Shown here one piece after another: positions 24,785 to 35,650 of a DNA stretch of 64,000 nucleotides. Below the pieces are notes generated by a model. That model had not been told where the DNA came from, made no database searches, and saw only the letters and a list, made by a program, of their open reading frames with translations. Position numbers and translations under genes: made by a program. The stretch comes from Siphonodentalium dalli (Eukaryota > Mollusca > Scaphopoda > Gadilida > Siphonodentaliidae), in NCBI GenBank assembly GCA_032622095.1, contig CP136066.1:60294609-60358608 (forward strand), given 5' to 3'. Position 1 is the first letter of the stretch. The number at the start of each line of letters is the position of its first letter.

Positions 24785-25025
24785 ATGTCTTAAAAGGGCA
24801 CTAATTATTAATAAAATAAAAACATTAATTATATAACCAAAATTGTTTAAATCTGATCGGTGAAAATTAAACATGTGGGTAAAATTGGCCCATGGCGTGT
24901 CAAGAGAAAGGGGCACTAAGTATTGGTAAAATAAAATAATTAAATTTATAACCAAAATTGTTGCAATCTGATCGGTGAGAATTGAAACATGTGGGTAAAA
25001 TTAGCCCACAGCGTGTCAAGAGTTA
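24785..25025. repeat. ~120-bp tandem duplication
   Basis: Two copies of a block containing ggggcacta, ataaccaaaattgtt, atctgatcggtga, acatgtgggtaaaatt and gcgtgtcaagag. It is followed at 25037 by cagacgacttaaaggggca, which also occurs reversed at about 61830-61848. Confidence 0.85.
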
Positions 25026-25083
25026 TAGATGCTGTTGACTTCAGACGACTTAAAGGGGCAAATACGAGCAATAAACGCTCTGT

Positions 25084-26780
25084 ATTGGTCATAATATGAT
25101 AATATTCCAGGCATGTATAAATCGGTGCGTTAGATTAGACTAGTCGATCCTTAAATAGTGACTTTTCAATTTCTATAAGTGGAGATAGACCTGCGAACAA
25201 ATATATGTGATCTGATTTGGTTTGCGGTGGGGGGGGGGGGGGGGGGGGTGGGGGGGGGGGGGGTTTGGGGGGGGGGGGGGGGTAACGTTTCCCCCCTAAA
25301 TTTCGATATTAATAATATAGTTTCTCGTTTTTATGAATTATATTAGGCCTCATTGCATCGCAAGAGCTCATTCTCTTGGTTTAGAAGTAATTTTTGTGCA
25401 AACTTCTGTGATCGGAATTTGAGGGTGGCGAGTAAAATAACTTTCCTAAAACTGGAAGTGGAATTGCGAAAAACAAATCTGTGGACATGTGACCTGAATT
25501 GGTGGGGGGGGGGGGGGGGGGGGGGCGGGGGTAACTTTATTATTAAAACTTGAAAGTCAGATGGGTTTCTTGTTTTATGTATTATATTAGGCGACCCATC
25601 AATGTTAACAGTCATTTTCTGGACATGGAAGCACCGTTTCGTTCAAAACTGTTATATTAGGTTGCCATTTGATAGCGAATAACATTATTCTTAAAACTCC
25701 GACGTCAGATAAGTTTGTTAGTTTGTGCACTAGACGACCCTTCAATCACAAATAGTCAATTTCTAGAATTGGAAGTGGAATTGCGAAGACAAATCTGCGA
25801 TCTGAATTGGTTGGGTGGGTGGCGAATTTGTGCATTACATTATGCGATCCATGAATGTTAACGTAATGTCCTGGATCTGGAAGCAAACTTTCTCTGAGAA
25901 TCTCGGTGTACTGCCTTTCAGGTGGTGGCGGGGTGGCGGCTTGCCGGCGAATAACCATTTCCTTAGAATGCTCCATGAATTCCGTCCCGAAAATGTAAGG
26001 ATTCCCGGGTGGCCACCATGGTTCTGGCTACGCAGACGATTTAGTAACATAAAGTGCATTTTGACACCCCATGCACGACTTCAATTTTCGAAAAATGTGT
26101 AAAAGGCTGTATGGTCGCGTCCCTGTCCTATAGATGCCCACTGGGTGGCACCGCACGAAAATGTAAGGATTCCCGGGTGGCCGTCACGTTTCTGGTCATA
26201 AAATTATAAATGAAATATCATCTGAGAATAGGGACTTTGGGAACTGGGAACTATGGGAACGGAATTCATGGAGCTTCATTAGAACTCGAATTTCTTTGGA
26301 GTCCTCTTATTTTGGGCATTAGATTTGACGATTCTTAAATCATAAATAATCAATTTATAGAGGTTGGGAGGGGATGGCGAATAAACTTAGCTCGGGCGTT
26401 AAATAAGTTTCTCGTTCAGGTGGTGATGGGTGGGGTGGCGGCGTATAACCCTTCCTTAGAACTCGAATTTCATATGAGTCTCTTATTTTGTGCATTAGAT
26501 TAGACAATTCTTAAATCATAAATTTCTAGAGGCTGGGGTGCGGAATAACGTTTTCCCCCTAACTTAGCTCGGATTTCAAATAAGTTTCTCATTTTTTGTA
26601 TTATATTAGGCGCTCATTGCATCGCAAGTGCCTATTCTCCAGAAATTAAAAATTCACAATTTAAGGATCGCCTAATCTAATCTAATGCACTAAAAAGTCT
26701 CTTCTGAAATTCTAGTTCTAAGAAAAGAGTTATTCGTATTCGCCACCCTCTTCCACCCAGTACCTCCCATTATCACCTGA
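25084..26780. repeat. Degenerate repeat block with G-rich linkers and inverted ends
   Basis: Diverged copies of a unit containing ttgtgcattagattagac, cttaaatcataaat, caatttctaga and a G-rich box followed by ggcgaataac. The ends are inverted: gttagattagactag at about 25129 faces ctaatctaatctaatgcac at about 26670. The sequence gtaaggattcccgggtggcc is duplicated at about 25998 and 26163. No coding sequence was found. Confidence 0.65.
25227..25283 (+). repeat. Poly-G tract
   Basis: About 57 bases that are almost entirely G, broken only by T and TTT. A second tract lies at 25502-25531. Both sit at the G-rich linker position of the surrounding repeat. They could form G-quadruplexes; the length may also be affected by sequencing error. 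Confidence 0.95.
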
Positions 26781-26794
26781 TATGCAAAGCATGG

Positions 26795-28500
26795 AGGTTC
26801 TCAGCGTTATAACGTCGAGATATAGTGTCCACGGGCCCATGGGGCCTCCCGGGCGTTTCCCGGGCGGTCCCAATGTTCTTTTTGTTTATATACCATTTTA
26901 TCGGATTTTGAGAGGGTTAATAACACGGCCGGAGTCGAGCGAGGCGAGTAACATTTCTATGTTGCCCTCAGGTGGCATGTCGCTACGTTTATACCGTCGA
27001 GATATTGTGTCCACGGGCACGTGGGGCCACCCGGGCGGTCCCAATGTTCTTTTTGTCTATATACCATTTTATCGGATTTTGAGGGGTTAATAACGCTGGC
27101 CGGAGTCGAGCGAGCGAGTACAATTTTGTAGGTTGACCTCGTGGTGTATGTCGCTACGTTATATCGTCGAGATATAGTGTCCACGGGCCCATGGGGCCTC
27201 CCGGGCGGTCCCGGGCGGTTCCAATGTTCTTTTGTTTATACACTATTTTACCGGAATTTGAGTGGTTAATACATCGGCCGTGGACGCGTCAACGAGTCAA
27301 TACATGGAATTAACACTCAGGTGTATTGCACTTATTGCACTACCGAGAATCACCAAAATAATCTGTCTGAAAACACACGAAGACACCATTAATCACCCAG
27401 GCTACGTTATACCGTCGAGATATTGTGTCCACGGGCACGTGGGGCCACCCGGGCGGTCCCAATGTTCTTTTTGTCTATATACCTTTTTATCGGATTTGAG
27501 GGGTTAATAACGCCGACCGGAGTCGAGCGAGCGAGTACAATTTTGTAGGTTGACCTCGTGGGGTATGTCGCTACGTTATAACGTCGAAATATAGTGTCCA
27601 CGGGCCCATGGGGCCTCCCGGGCGGTCCCGGGCGGTCCCAATGTTCTTTTTGTTTATATACCATTTTATCGGATTTTGAGGGGTTAATAACACCGGCCGG
27701 AGTCGAGCGAGTAACATTTTGTAGGTTGACCTCGTGGGGTATGTCGCTACGTTATAACGTCGAGATATTGTGTCCACGGGCACGTGGGGCCACCCGGGCG
27801 GTCCCAATGTTCTTTTTGTTTATATACCATTTTGTCGTTTTTTGAGGGGTTAATAACACCGTCCGGGGTCGAGCGAGCGAGTAACATTTTCTAGGTTGAC
27901 CTCAAGGTGTATGTCGCTACGTTGTAACGTCCAGATATTGTGTCCAGGGGCACGTGGGGCCACCCGGGCGATCCCAATGTTCTTTTTGTTTATATACCAT
28001 TTTGTCGGATTTTGAAGGGTTAATAACACCGGCCGGGGTCGAGCGAGCGAGTAACATTTTCTAGGTTGACCTCGTGGGGTATGTCGCTATGTTATAACGT
28101 CGAGATATAGTGTCCATGGGCCCATGGGGCCGCCCGGGCGGTCCCGGGCGGTTCCAAGGTTCTTTTGTTTATACACTATTTTACCGGAATTTGAGGGGTT
28201 AATAACATCGGCCGTGGACGCGTCAACGAGTCAATACATGGAATTAACACTCAGGTGTATTGCACTTATTGCACTACCGAGAATCACCAAAATAATCTGT
28301 CTGAAAACACACGAAGACACCAGTAATCACCCAGGCTCTTTTAGCCAATATCGGCATTTGTGGGGTTAATATGACCGGCCGGAGACGAGCGAGCGAGTAA
28401 ATTTTTCTATGTTGCCCTCAGGTGGCATGTCGCTACGTTACACCGTCGAGATATTGTGTCCACGGGTCCGTGGGGTCGCCCGGGCGGTCCCGGGCGGTAA
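26795..28500 (-). repeat. ~170-180-bp tandem repeat, right array (reverse orientation)
   Basis: About nine units, marked by cgttataacgtcgagata or close variants near 26799, 26987, 27152, 27405, 27571, 27750, 27918, 28087 and 28436. They are the reverse complement of the left array family. Two longer units (about 27240-27405 and 28175-28340) carry the same ~110-bp alternative segment (cgtcaacgagtcaatacatg onward), offset by 934 bp. The longer spacings (about 250 and 350 bp) reflect these inserts. The array ends abruptly at the stop codon of the minus-strand ORF1-like frame. Confidence 0.93.
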
Positions 28501-28504
28501 TTAG

Positions 28505-30127
28505 TCACACCGTGCCTGGTGGGTCGCGCGTCCATGGTCTGCAACGGACCCCGTAAGGTAAGAAGTCACCAGCTAGTAATTTGTCCACGTCGTGTGAGTG
28601 TATTATAATACGTGCTGACTGTGTCCCTTGCACTTTACTATTAAACAGTTTTACGAAAGTTGGGACTACGCCCCGCTCCGTGAGGTATGTGTGTATTTTC
28701 TCCTGTGTTACAGTTGGTGATATCCTGCCAAGAAAGAACATTCTCGTACGTTTCAATTTCCTAACAGGAACACCGATGAAACCAACAGAATCGTTCTGAA
28801 TCACTACGTTCAGTGGACCATCAACTGATTTATTTTCCTGGAGATCGAGTATGGGTCGTTGTACTTTGTTTGTCTGCCTGGGTGAATTGTGATAGTCAGA
28901 TGAATCCGAAGGTAAGATCACAGAGACATTGTTGAATCGGTCTTCGTTGGTAGATGATTGTGTTTCTATCGCATCATGGTGGCTCGCAGCCGGTTTTGCT
29001 GGCGGTGATATATTAATCTTATTGTCGGTGTTGGAGTTCGATGCGCCGGGTTGAATGCTGGTGACATGTGCAGGACCTGTCGTATCCCCATATGTTACTG
29101 GCACCGGTGTAGTTGCAATAGTACGGAGAGTTGGAGAGGGATTCCTGGATTTGGGAGTTGACGATGATTGGCCTGTTCTTTTATATTCATGTTCATTGCA
29201 CATATCAAACGAATCAAATTGTGCATACACATTTTCTGAGCAGGACGAGGTTGGTGGCGCTTTCATATCCCGTGGTTCCATCGCAATGGAATCGCCTTTT
29301 AACCATGAATTTCGCAGAGAACCACTTGAGATCAATTTCAAATGCGATTCCACGAACTTAGTAAGTTCTTTGTATTTGTCCATGCTGTTTGCAGCGAATA
29401 TCTCGAAGACTGAGCATATATTTTTCTCAACTAGATCAATGTAGTCTTTGGTTTTGCCTGCAGTGTTTGCACATTTCTGAGAGACGTTGTCCAATTTCTG
29501 GTTGAGAGCATCTGATTTGACACAAACTTTACCGAGAGACACAATTTTATTGTTCAAAGTCTTTGTCGTTTGCTCTCGTTCAGAATCACTGGCTATAATG
29601 TCATCTTTTATTAGCTTCACTTGTGATTTCAGATTGTCAATTCCCATGCATTTATCACTTTGCATGCGTTGTTGGGCAAGATCTAACGCTTTTTGTGCTT
29701 CGTTGGCTTCCTTGATCGATGTCGAGTTAGTAGAACATATTTCGAGCAGTCTTTCAATAGAAAGCTGCAGCGAGTTCAGTGTATCGAACACTGTCTTCTT
29801 GTCGCTTGTGACTGCTGAAAGTGAGGACTCCAAGCTACAGAGTCTTTTGTTTATGGAAGAATTCTCTGTTGCTGAGTTTGCTTTGATAAGTGTGAGGTCG
29901 GTAAGCACATCTGCTAGCTTCTCCTGTATGCACACTGAGTCACAGATACATGTCGAGATTGGAACTTGACTATTCTCTGCAGAATTACTGTCATGGCGTT
30001 GGTTTGATTTGGATATGCAGTCTCTAATATCATCGAATGCGCCGCCGTGAATGAAGTGGGCCAGCACATATATGTCCTTCGCAAGTTTCTTCTCAAGTGG
30101 AATGCCACCCGAATAAAGCCCTAAAAA
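28505..30127 (-). CDS. LINE ORF1-like protein, N-terminally truncated
   Basis: An uninterrupted minus-strand frame runs from an in-frame TAG at 30128-30130 to a TGA at 28505-28507. The first part (about 30067 inward) has long heptad-like stretches rich in Leu, Ser and Lys that predict coiled coil. A Ser/Thr/Pro-rich disordered linker follows, and then a compact C-terminal domain with RMFFLGRISP, a central KLFNSK and a terminal RCRPW. This layout matches RNA-binding ORF1 proteins of invertebrate LINEs; exact family membership is from memory and not tested. There is no ATG near the 5' end of the frame. The first internal ATG is about 135 codons past 30067, so the real N-terminus is missing at the junction with the plus-strand RT fragment. 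A frame of more than 520 codons in AT-rich DNA indicates a young insertion. Confidence 0.65.
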   Translation of the reverse strand, partial: FLGLYSGGIPLEKKLAKDIYVLAHFIHGGAFDDIRDCISKSNQRHDSNSAENSQVPISTCICDSVCIQEKLADVLTDLTLIKANSATENSSINKRLCSLESSLSAVTSDKKTVFDTLNSLQLSIERLLEICSTNSTSIKEANEAQKALDLAQQRMQSDKCMGIDNLKSQVKLIKDDIIASDSEREQTTKTLNNKIVSLGKVCVKSDALNQKLDNVSQKCANTAGKTKDYIDLVEKNICSVFEIFAANSMDKYKELTKFVESHLKLISSGSLRNSWLKGDSIAMEPRDMKAPPTSSCSENVYAQFDSFDMCNEHEYKRTGQSSSTPKSRNPSPTLRTIATTPVPVTYGDTTGPAHVTSIQPGASNSNTDNKINISPPAKPAASHHDAIETQSSTNEDRFNNVSVILPSDSSDYHNSPRQTNKVQRPILDLQENKSVDGPLNVVIQNDSVGFIGVPVRKLKRTRMFFLGRISPTVTQEKIHTYLTERGVVPTFVKLFNSKVQGTQSARIIIHSHDVDKLLAGDFLPYGVRCRPWTRDPPGTV

Positions 30128-31495
30128 CTATGTATTATGCTCTGATCCAAAGCCACTTAGTTTATGGTATTCAGGTCTGGGGACATGTCCCCGAAGAAAA
30201 GAACCTATTTCTTCTGCAAAACCGAGCATTACGAACCATATGCAGCAAAAAGTATAGAAACCACACTGAACCATGCACTCTTCAAAATGGATAATATTTT
30301 GAACATATTCGATCTTCACACTCTTCATTCGTCAGTATTTATGCATGACTGGTATTATGACCGACTACCTGAATCCTATGAAATGATGTTGTTACGCCGA
30401 GTTATGTAGTAACTGCATGACGAGTTTTGTGGTAGCTCACGAGTTATGTAGTAACAATCGACGAGTTTTGTGGTAGCTCACGATTTTGTAGTAAAATCGA
30501 CGAGTTATGTAGTAATTTCAGGTTACGAGTTTTGTAGTAAAATATCGACGAGTTTTTAGTAAAAAACAAGCTAACGAGTGCACAAGTCGCGAATCCATTA
30601 TGCACTGAGAGAAAAATGACGAACCACATTTGGTTTTCCACCAAGATAGATAGTTTATTCTATTTCACCAATACAACATGGTATTAAGAAATAGGACGCG
30701 ACCTGACGTAATGGGGACCAGGTTCAAGTTAATAACATGACCATAGTACTTCTAGTACGAAGTTTGGCTCAGATATGATGAGAAACGACGCAGCAGTGAC
30801 GAGGGACCAAGCGAACTAAATCAAATTCAAGACAACCAAATCCCATATTCCTAGAAACATCAAGAACTGTCTTCAGTGAAAATCTACCCCATCATGCTTT
30901 CGCCACAATATGGAACAATCTAAAAAAAAATAACACACTACACATCAAACAAGACATTTATTTATAACTTGCATACAGACATGATAAAAAACTATTCTGA
31001 AAATGTGAAATGTAAAACTATTGGATGCCCGGACTGCAAATGCTAACAAATGCTGCAATCATGATATGTACATGTATTGTGCGTTGTATAACCTATTGTA
31101 AATTATCTCTACACGTGACCCCCACCCCCACATGACCTCACTCAATTGCCTCCCCGATGACCACGCAAAAAATCCATTTACCGATTGTTGTGAGCAAATC
31201 TGGCAATGGTCCGGGTTGGTACCCATCAACTTAAATACTATCTGTAACATACCCTTGATAATTATGTTCACAAGCTATGATTGCATGTGCACTCACATGG
31301 AGATGACCGCCAACATACGCCATCTTTAAACATTCACTATAGAGATACCTATGCCAACGGGGGTGACAGGAAGACAGCCTGGAAGGGCTATATCACCCCC
31401 GTGCAATATACAAAATATTCGTATGTATTATTTATATGTTTGTGATATTCATGTATGTATATTGTAAATAAACTTATTCTATCCTATCTTATCCC
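30095..31495 (+). pseudogene. L2/CR1-like LINE 3' fragment (RT C-terminus and 3' UTR)
   Basis: The fragment encodes the post-catalytic part of a LINE reverse transcriptase. MYYALIQSHLVYGIQVWG (from 30130) and NRALRTICSKKYRNHTEP are typical thumb-region motifs. After a frameshift, NILNIFDLHTLHSSVFMHDW and RLPESYEMM follow to about 30385. The reading resumes at about 30800-30966 with RQPNPIFLETSRTVF and LPHHAFATIWNNL, ending at a stop. The interruption (about 30388-30790) is inserted repetitive DNA. The 3' end, aataaacttattctatccta, fits the TTCTA-type tails of L2/CR1-like elements. Polymerase motifs A-C are missing, so this copy is dead. Confidence 0.75.
30388..30575. repeat. Short degenerate minisatellite inserted in the LINE
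   Basis: At least seven copies of cgagttatgtagtaa or cgagttttgtggtag, spaced about 20-35 bp, interrupting the RT fragment's coding sequence. Confidence 0.8.
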
Positions 31496-31887
31496 ACTTC
31501 AATGCGTCTTTTTTGACATAATGCTCGTAGAAAGGTAGTTCATATATTTGCCAACCTATTTCGATACCGGGGAAAAGTCAAAAGCGCATATTATCACCCC
31601 ATGTGATACGGTCCTGCTAGAATCAATTACACCTGTTTGGATCTAGCCAAATCGAATACATCGGACCGCCCGATACGCGACAGATTAAAGGTCGTTCCAC
31701 ATCGGGCGCGAGCGAGCGATTATAACGGCCGTTTTCTAACGTCCGTAGCAGTTCAAAACGCGCGATTTTTATGTTCACACCGCAAGCGACTGAAACGTTT
31801 CGTCGCGTGCGCGATAGTCAGGTTATTTTATTCTGTGTGTACGCTAATTTCAGGGGAGTCAGGTGGCTGCATGGGGGATACCCCCAC

Positions 31888-32690
31888 CCCACACACTTAT
31901 GACTAATGTGTAGGGTTTCTACACACAACGTGTAGCCCTGCTACACAACCATTATTCATTTTTGATCTTAAACATATTTTACACAATAAATGGGTCAATT
32001 TATACACACTGGTGTGCATAAAATCAACACATATGCCTTACACATTTTGTGTAAATTCTTACACATATATATCGTAGACAACAATGTAAGTTCAGTATTC
32101 CGAACTGTGGGTATATAGTATTCATGGCAAATGGAGATTTATATGTTAAAACTTTCATGGCGTACAATGGTACGTAATGTTTTGCTCTGTCATGTGTGAG
32201 TTTTCGTTTTAAATGAACAAACAATGGTCGTGGCGTGGTTGCACGTGATTAGTATTAGCATATTACAACAATCATATAAACAAGAGTAAGAGCAGAATTC
32301 TTCATGAAAGTTTTAACAAATAAATCCTCATATATCATTAATACAATACTCACAAGTCGGAATTCTGAACTTCATTCCTTGTCTACAATTTGTTTATTCT
32401 CGTTACTCAAAATTACATGGGTATTGAGACAGTAGTAGATTGTATTCCAAAACATATACTCAAACAATATCGCCGTCATGTAGCAGACTATGAAACTGAA
32501 GGCACGCAATGCGCACGCTCTACGTTCTTACACAATTGTGTGTAATAAAATGTACACATTATATGTAGAACGGCACTTGGTTAATGTATTTGTATGTAAA
32601 ACTACACATTGCTATGTGTATTAACCGGGTTTACACGTTTGATGTGTAATAGTTTCTACACATTAGTTATAAGAGTGCACCCACCCGGTA
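31888..32690. mobile_element. Nested inverted-repeat element rich in TACACA/TGTGTA
   Basis: The left end (cttatgactaatgtgtag, about 31896-31913) is mirrored by ctacacattagttataag at about 32656. Between them the motifs TACACA and TGTGTA recur many times, often facing each other, as in acacattttgtgtaa and acacaattgtgtgtaa. No ORF is recognised. It lies inside the TTAA-flanked element. Confidence 0.6.
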
Positions 32691-32947
32691 ATACGCGATT
32701 ATTATTAGTTGATTAATGCATTGTCTCATGTTTACCACAACGTCTTTTGGAATGAACTAGCCTCGTTATATTCTTTATCATTTCCCCTGATTATACCAAA
32801 ATATAATTCACCAGCCAATGGAGCAGATTATACGGTCCATGATTTTAGTTCTTTACAAGGAATAAACTGAGTATGGTAATCTAAGGTGGAATTTCAGTCA
32901 CGAAAAATCACAAAAATAAATGGTTTAATTATTTGGTCATAGAGACA

Positions 32948-33070
32948 TACAGTCATACATGACACACATGACACACATGACACACATGACATACATACAT
33001 ACATTCATTCATACAGACACACACAGTCATACAGACAAACACGTGGCATACAGACACACATGGCGTTGTA
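32948..33070 (+). repeat. CATGACACA / CATA microsatellite
   Basis: (catgacaca)n followed by (cata)n and cagacaca-type simple repeats. Confidence 0.9.
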
Positions 33071-33455
33071 CTTCGATTATTAGCCTCTCGCTAAAGTCCT
33101 CCATCATCGCGGCGACAAATCAGTGTGCCGTCATCAAATAGACAAAATACGGTCGTATAAACACCCTATTTGAGAGCGGTCCAATTATCTCGCTGGTTTG
33201 CAATAAAGCGAGAATTCGGCGAAGTATAAAATCACTGCTATAATCGCCTCGTGGTCAGCGAGTCGGTCGCTTGCGGTGTGAACATAAAAATCGCGCGTTT
33301 TGAACTGCTACGGACGTCAGAAAACGGCCGTAAAAATCGCTCGCTCGCGCCCGGTGTGGAACGACCCTTAATTTTCTTTGATGCAGTCGCACTTCAGGGT
33401 TACCAGTGGTACGTCTATGCACCCTTATCTGACACCTTGCATATACAAGATAAAT

Positions 33456-33922
33456 ATATGTGACCCGCCATATCAAATCTAGTCGTAAGTCGGGATTTTT
33501 TTTTACCCTGTGCCAATGCATTCTCTTATATATAAGAGTCGACCATAGGTCGCCTCGCATATATAAGAGAATGCATTGGACTAACAATTTTTTACAATTT
33601 TAATAATTTTTTCTTGTATTCTTTAACAATTTTATAATTTCACCCATACAGAGCCCCAGACAAACATGAGCAGACGACACTCTTCTATATGCTTCTATAT
33701 ATCTGTGGGGCTCCCTGCAGGGTAATGGATGTTTTTTGTTTTATGTCCTAAAAATTGTAAGAAACATTTATTTTAAAAAAATGATAAAAAATTGTTAGGC
33801 CAATGCATTCTCTTATATATGCGAGGCGACCTATGGTCGACTCGCATATATAAGAGAATGCATTGGCACAGGGTAAAAAAAATCCTGACTTACGACTGGA
33901 TTTGATATGGCGGGTCACATAT
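33456..33922. mobile_element. Paired-palindrome MITE, copy 1
   Basis: The element has ~125-bp inverted termini. Each arm runs atatgtgacccgccatatca, then the shared segment agtcgtaagtc, a T/A tract, accctgtg and a 67-bp hairpin. The hairpins are at 33513-33579 and, inverted, at 33800-33866. Each hairpin has arms of about 26 bp starting ccaatgcattctctt, a one-base mismatch, five more pairs and a three-base loop. The left hairpin carries an arm change (tataagag for tgcgag). The ~220-bp centre is AT-rich with an agccccagac/tgtggggct inverted pair and no ORF. Confidence 0.88.
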
Positions 33923-33925
33923 GTC

Positions 33926-35334
33926 AATTATTTCAAGATTGGAGTAAAATATCTCCAGAAATTCACTAAGAATACGCCTCGTACAAAACTTCCTTCAAAC
34001 GTCGTTATTTTGCATATATGGTTGACTGCAGGCATAAGTTATCATCAACGACAAACTGTTCAATGAATAGAACAAAACGACCGATTCAACTCTCGTGCCG
34101 CACATTTTATATGTTTTACGTGGGTTATTTTTGCCAAAAATCTCTAATTATTCCGGATAGTAGCATTCTACTTTCCATCTTGTTGCTTCTGCATTTTATT
34201 GTGACCGCGATTGGTTGTTAATGTTCCGTTTCCTGGTTAGTAAATTTGACCGAGTCATTTGCTAACTTCTGATTGGCGAAGACCAGTGCATCCATGAGTA
34301 TTAGCCAATCAGGTGTTATCGTGCTATTGTTGTAACGCTGGAAACCTAATTCATTCATTAGTTTGAAAACATTGCGAAGAAACGCACATAGAAATTTAAT
34401 AATTCTAATAAAATGAGCCCTCTAGCGAGATTATAAGGTTCTGTAAATACTTGACACGCGTTAATGCACTTTCAAATCCTGTATTCACAAACCCATACAT
34501 ATTACACTGAAACTTTATCGGGCAATCTCACACGACTTCCCCCTCGAGTAAATTTTGGGCTGAAGTTTGTTTTCAGACGTTATATATATAAATATATATT
34601 TTAAATCGTATACAGTCGATGGGGTTGGAAATGACGTTTGTTTTTATACTTCCATGGTGTAAACAAGGAAGTATCTTGTTTTTCTATTGAGGCAGTTTTC
34701 CGCTTAATTAGAAATACTCAGAACCTAATGGCAGTAGGAATGCGAAAAATTTTCATGGAATGTAGGCATCTAAGGGATACTCAAAATGATGATATCGCGA
34801 TTTCGGACCAACATTTAAGGGCAGAGAAAAAAGAAAAAAACGATTATTTTTGTTGTTATTATTATACTTAACCATTTTTCAACTTCGTGATCTCTGAAAG
34901 TATGAGTAGCAAACTAAAAGTTGGTACGTGTGTTGGGGCAAATGGGTTGTATGCCTTAGACGTATAGCGGATATTATCCGCGCTTTCTTCGCAGAGTTAT
35001 CTCCCTTTATCTAAAACAAAAGTCATTTTACTATCTCGAAAATTATGAGGAGCAGGGCATCCAAAATTGGACCATGTGCACACCTCGATATGCCCTACTG
35101 ACCACGGGCATCAAAACTTGTGTCCGCGCTTTTCCTGCGGAGTTACCGCCCATAGAATTCATACACCACGATGAATAAAGCGAGGTTTGTTTGTTTTTTT
35201 TATAAGTCCAGCGTTATTAATTTTTTCTGGCATATTCCGAATAAGAAGAGTGATTCGGACTCGATAATACCACTTAAAAAAAAATTCTTCCAGGCATTTC
35301 CGCTATACGAGTAACGGGAAAATTGCACCCCTAC
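33926..35334. other. Unassigned AT-rich DNA
   Basis: No gene was recognised. At about 34980 and 35127 two related ~30-bp stretches occur (tccgcgctttcttcgcagag and a variant followed by gagttaccgccc). 'gagttatctccctt'-like motifs are, from memory, common in molluscan dispersed repeats. Confidence 0.4.
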
Positions 35335-35650
35335 TTTTTCCGCCAAATCCAAACGGCCAAATGAAATAGCAAGTTAATGCCGTAGCAGGTACGTCGACAT
35401 ACCGTAGGTACACTCCCGAAGTTTGACCACTGTACTATGAAAGCAACCTACCAATCGGGGAGTGCGAGTCGGGGTGGGTTGAGACTTTTGGAAAATTCCA
35501 CCGAAAATCGTAAAGGGGCAAAATTCAAACATCGAGATACAATTTTTTTGAATAGTACATCTGATGGGTATTGTTCACGCTCATCTAGAATGTGATTTTC
35601 TATTTTTTAGAGGGAACGATTTACTCGTGACAACGCTATATAACATAAAT
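35335..35650 (+). repeat. ~300-bp dispersed repeat, copy 1
   Basis: Shares with the next two copies an ordered set of blocks: aaacgg...aatgaa, gtacgtcg, gaccactgtactatgaaag, tcggggtgggttgaga, aattccaccgaaaatcg and a-actcgtgacaacg. No coding potential. Confidence 0.7.

Larger units (their letters stand above)
31689..33367. mobile_element. Non-autonomous DNA element with ~105-bp TIRs and TTAA flanks
   Basis: The left arm (31689-31793) and right arm (33264-33367) are inverted copies, differing at only a handful of positions. The arms start AGGTCGTTCCAC on the left and, read inward, GGGTCGTTCCAC on the right. TTAA lies directly outside both ends (31685-31688 and 33368-33371), as expected for a TTAA target-site duplication of the piggyBac or Kolobok type. 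There is no transposase; the interior contains another inverted-repeat element (about 31888-32690) and a microsatellite. The high arm identity implies recent mobilisation or gene conversion. Confidence 0.88.
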
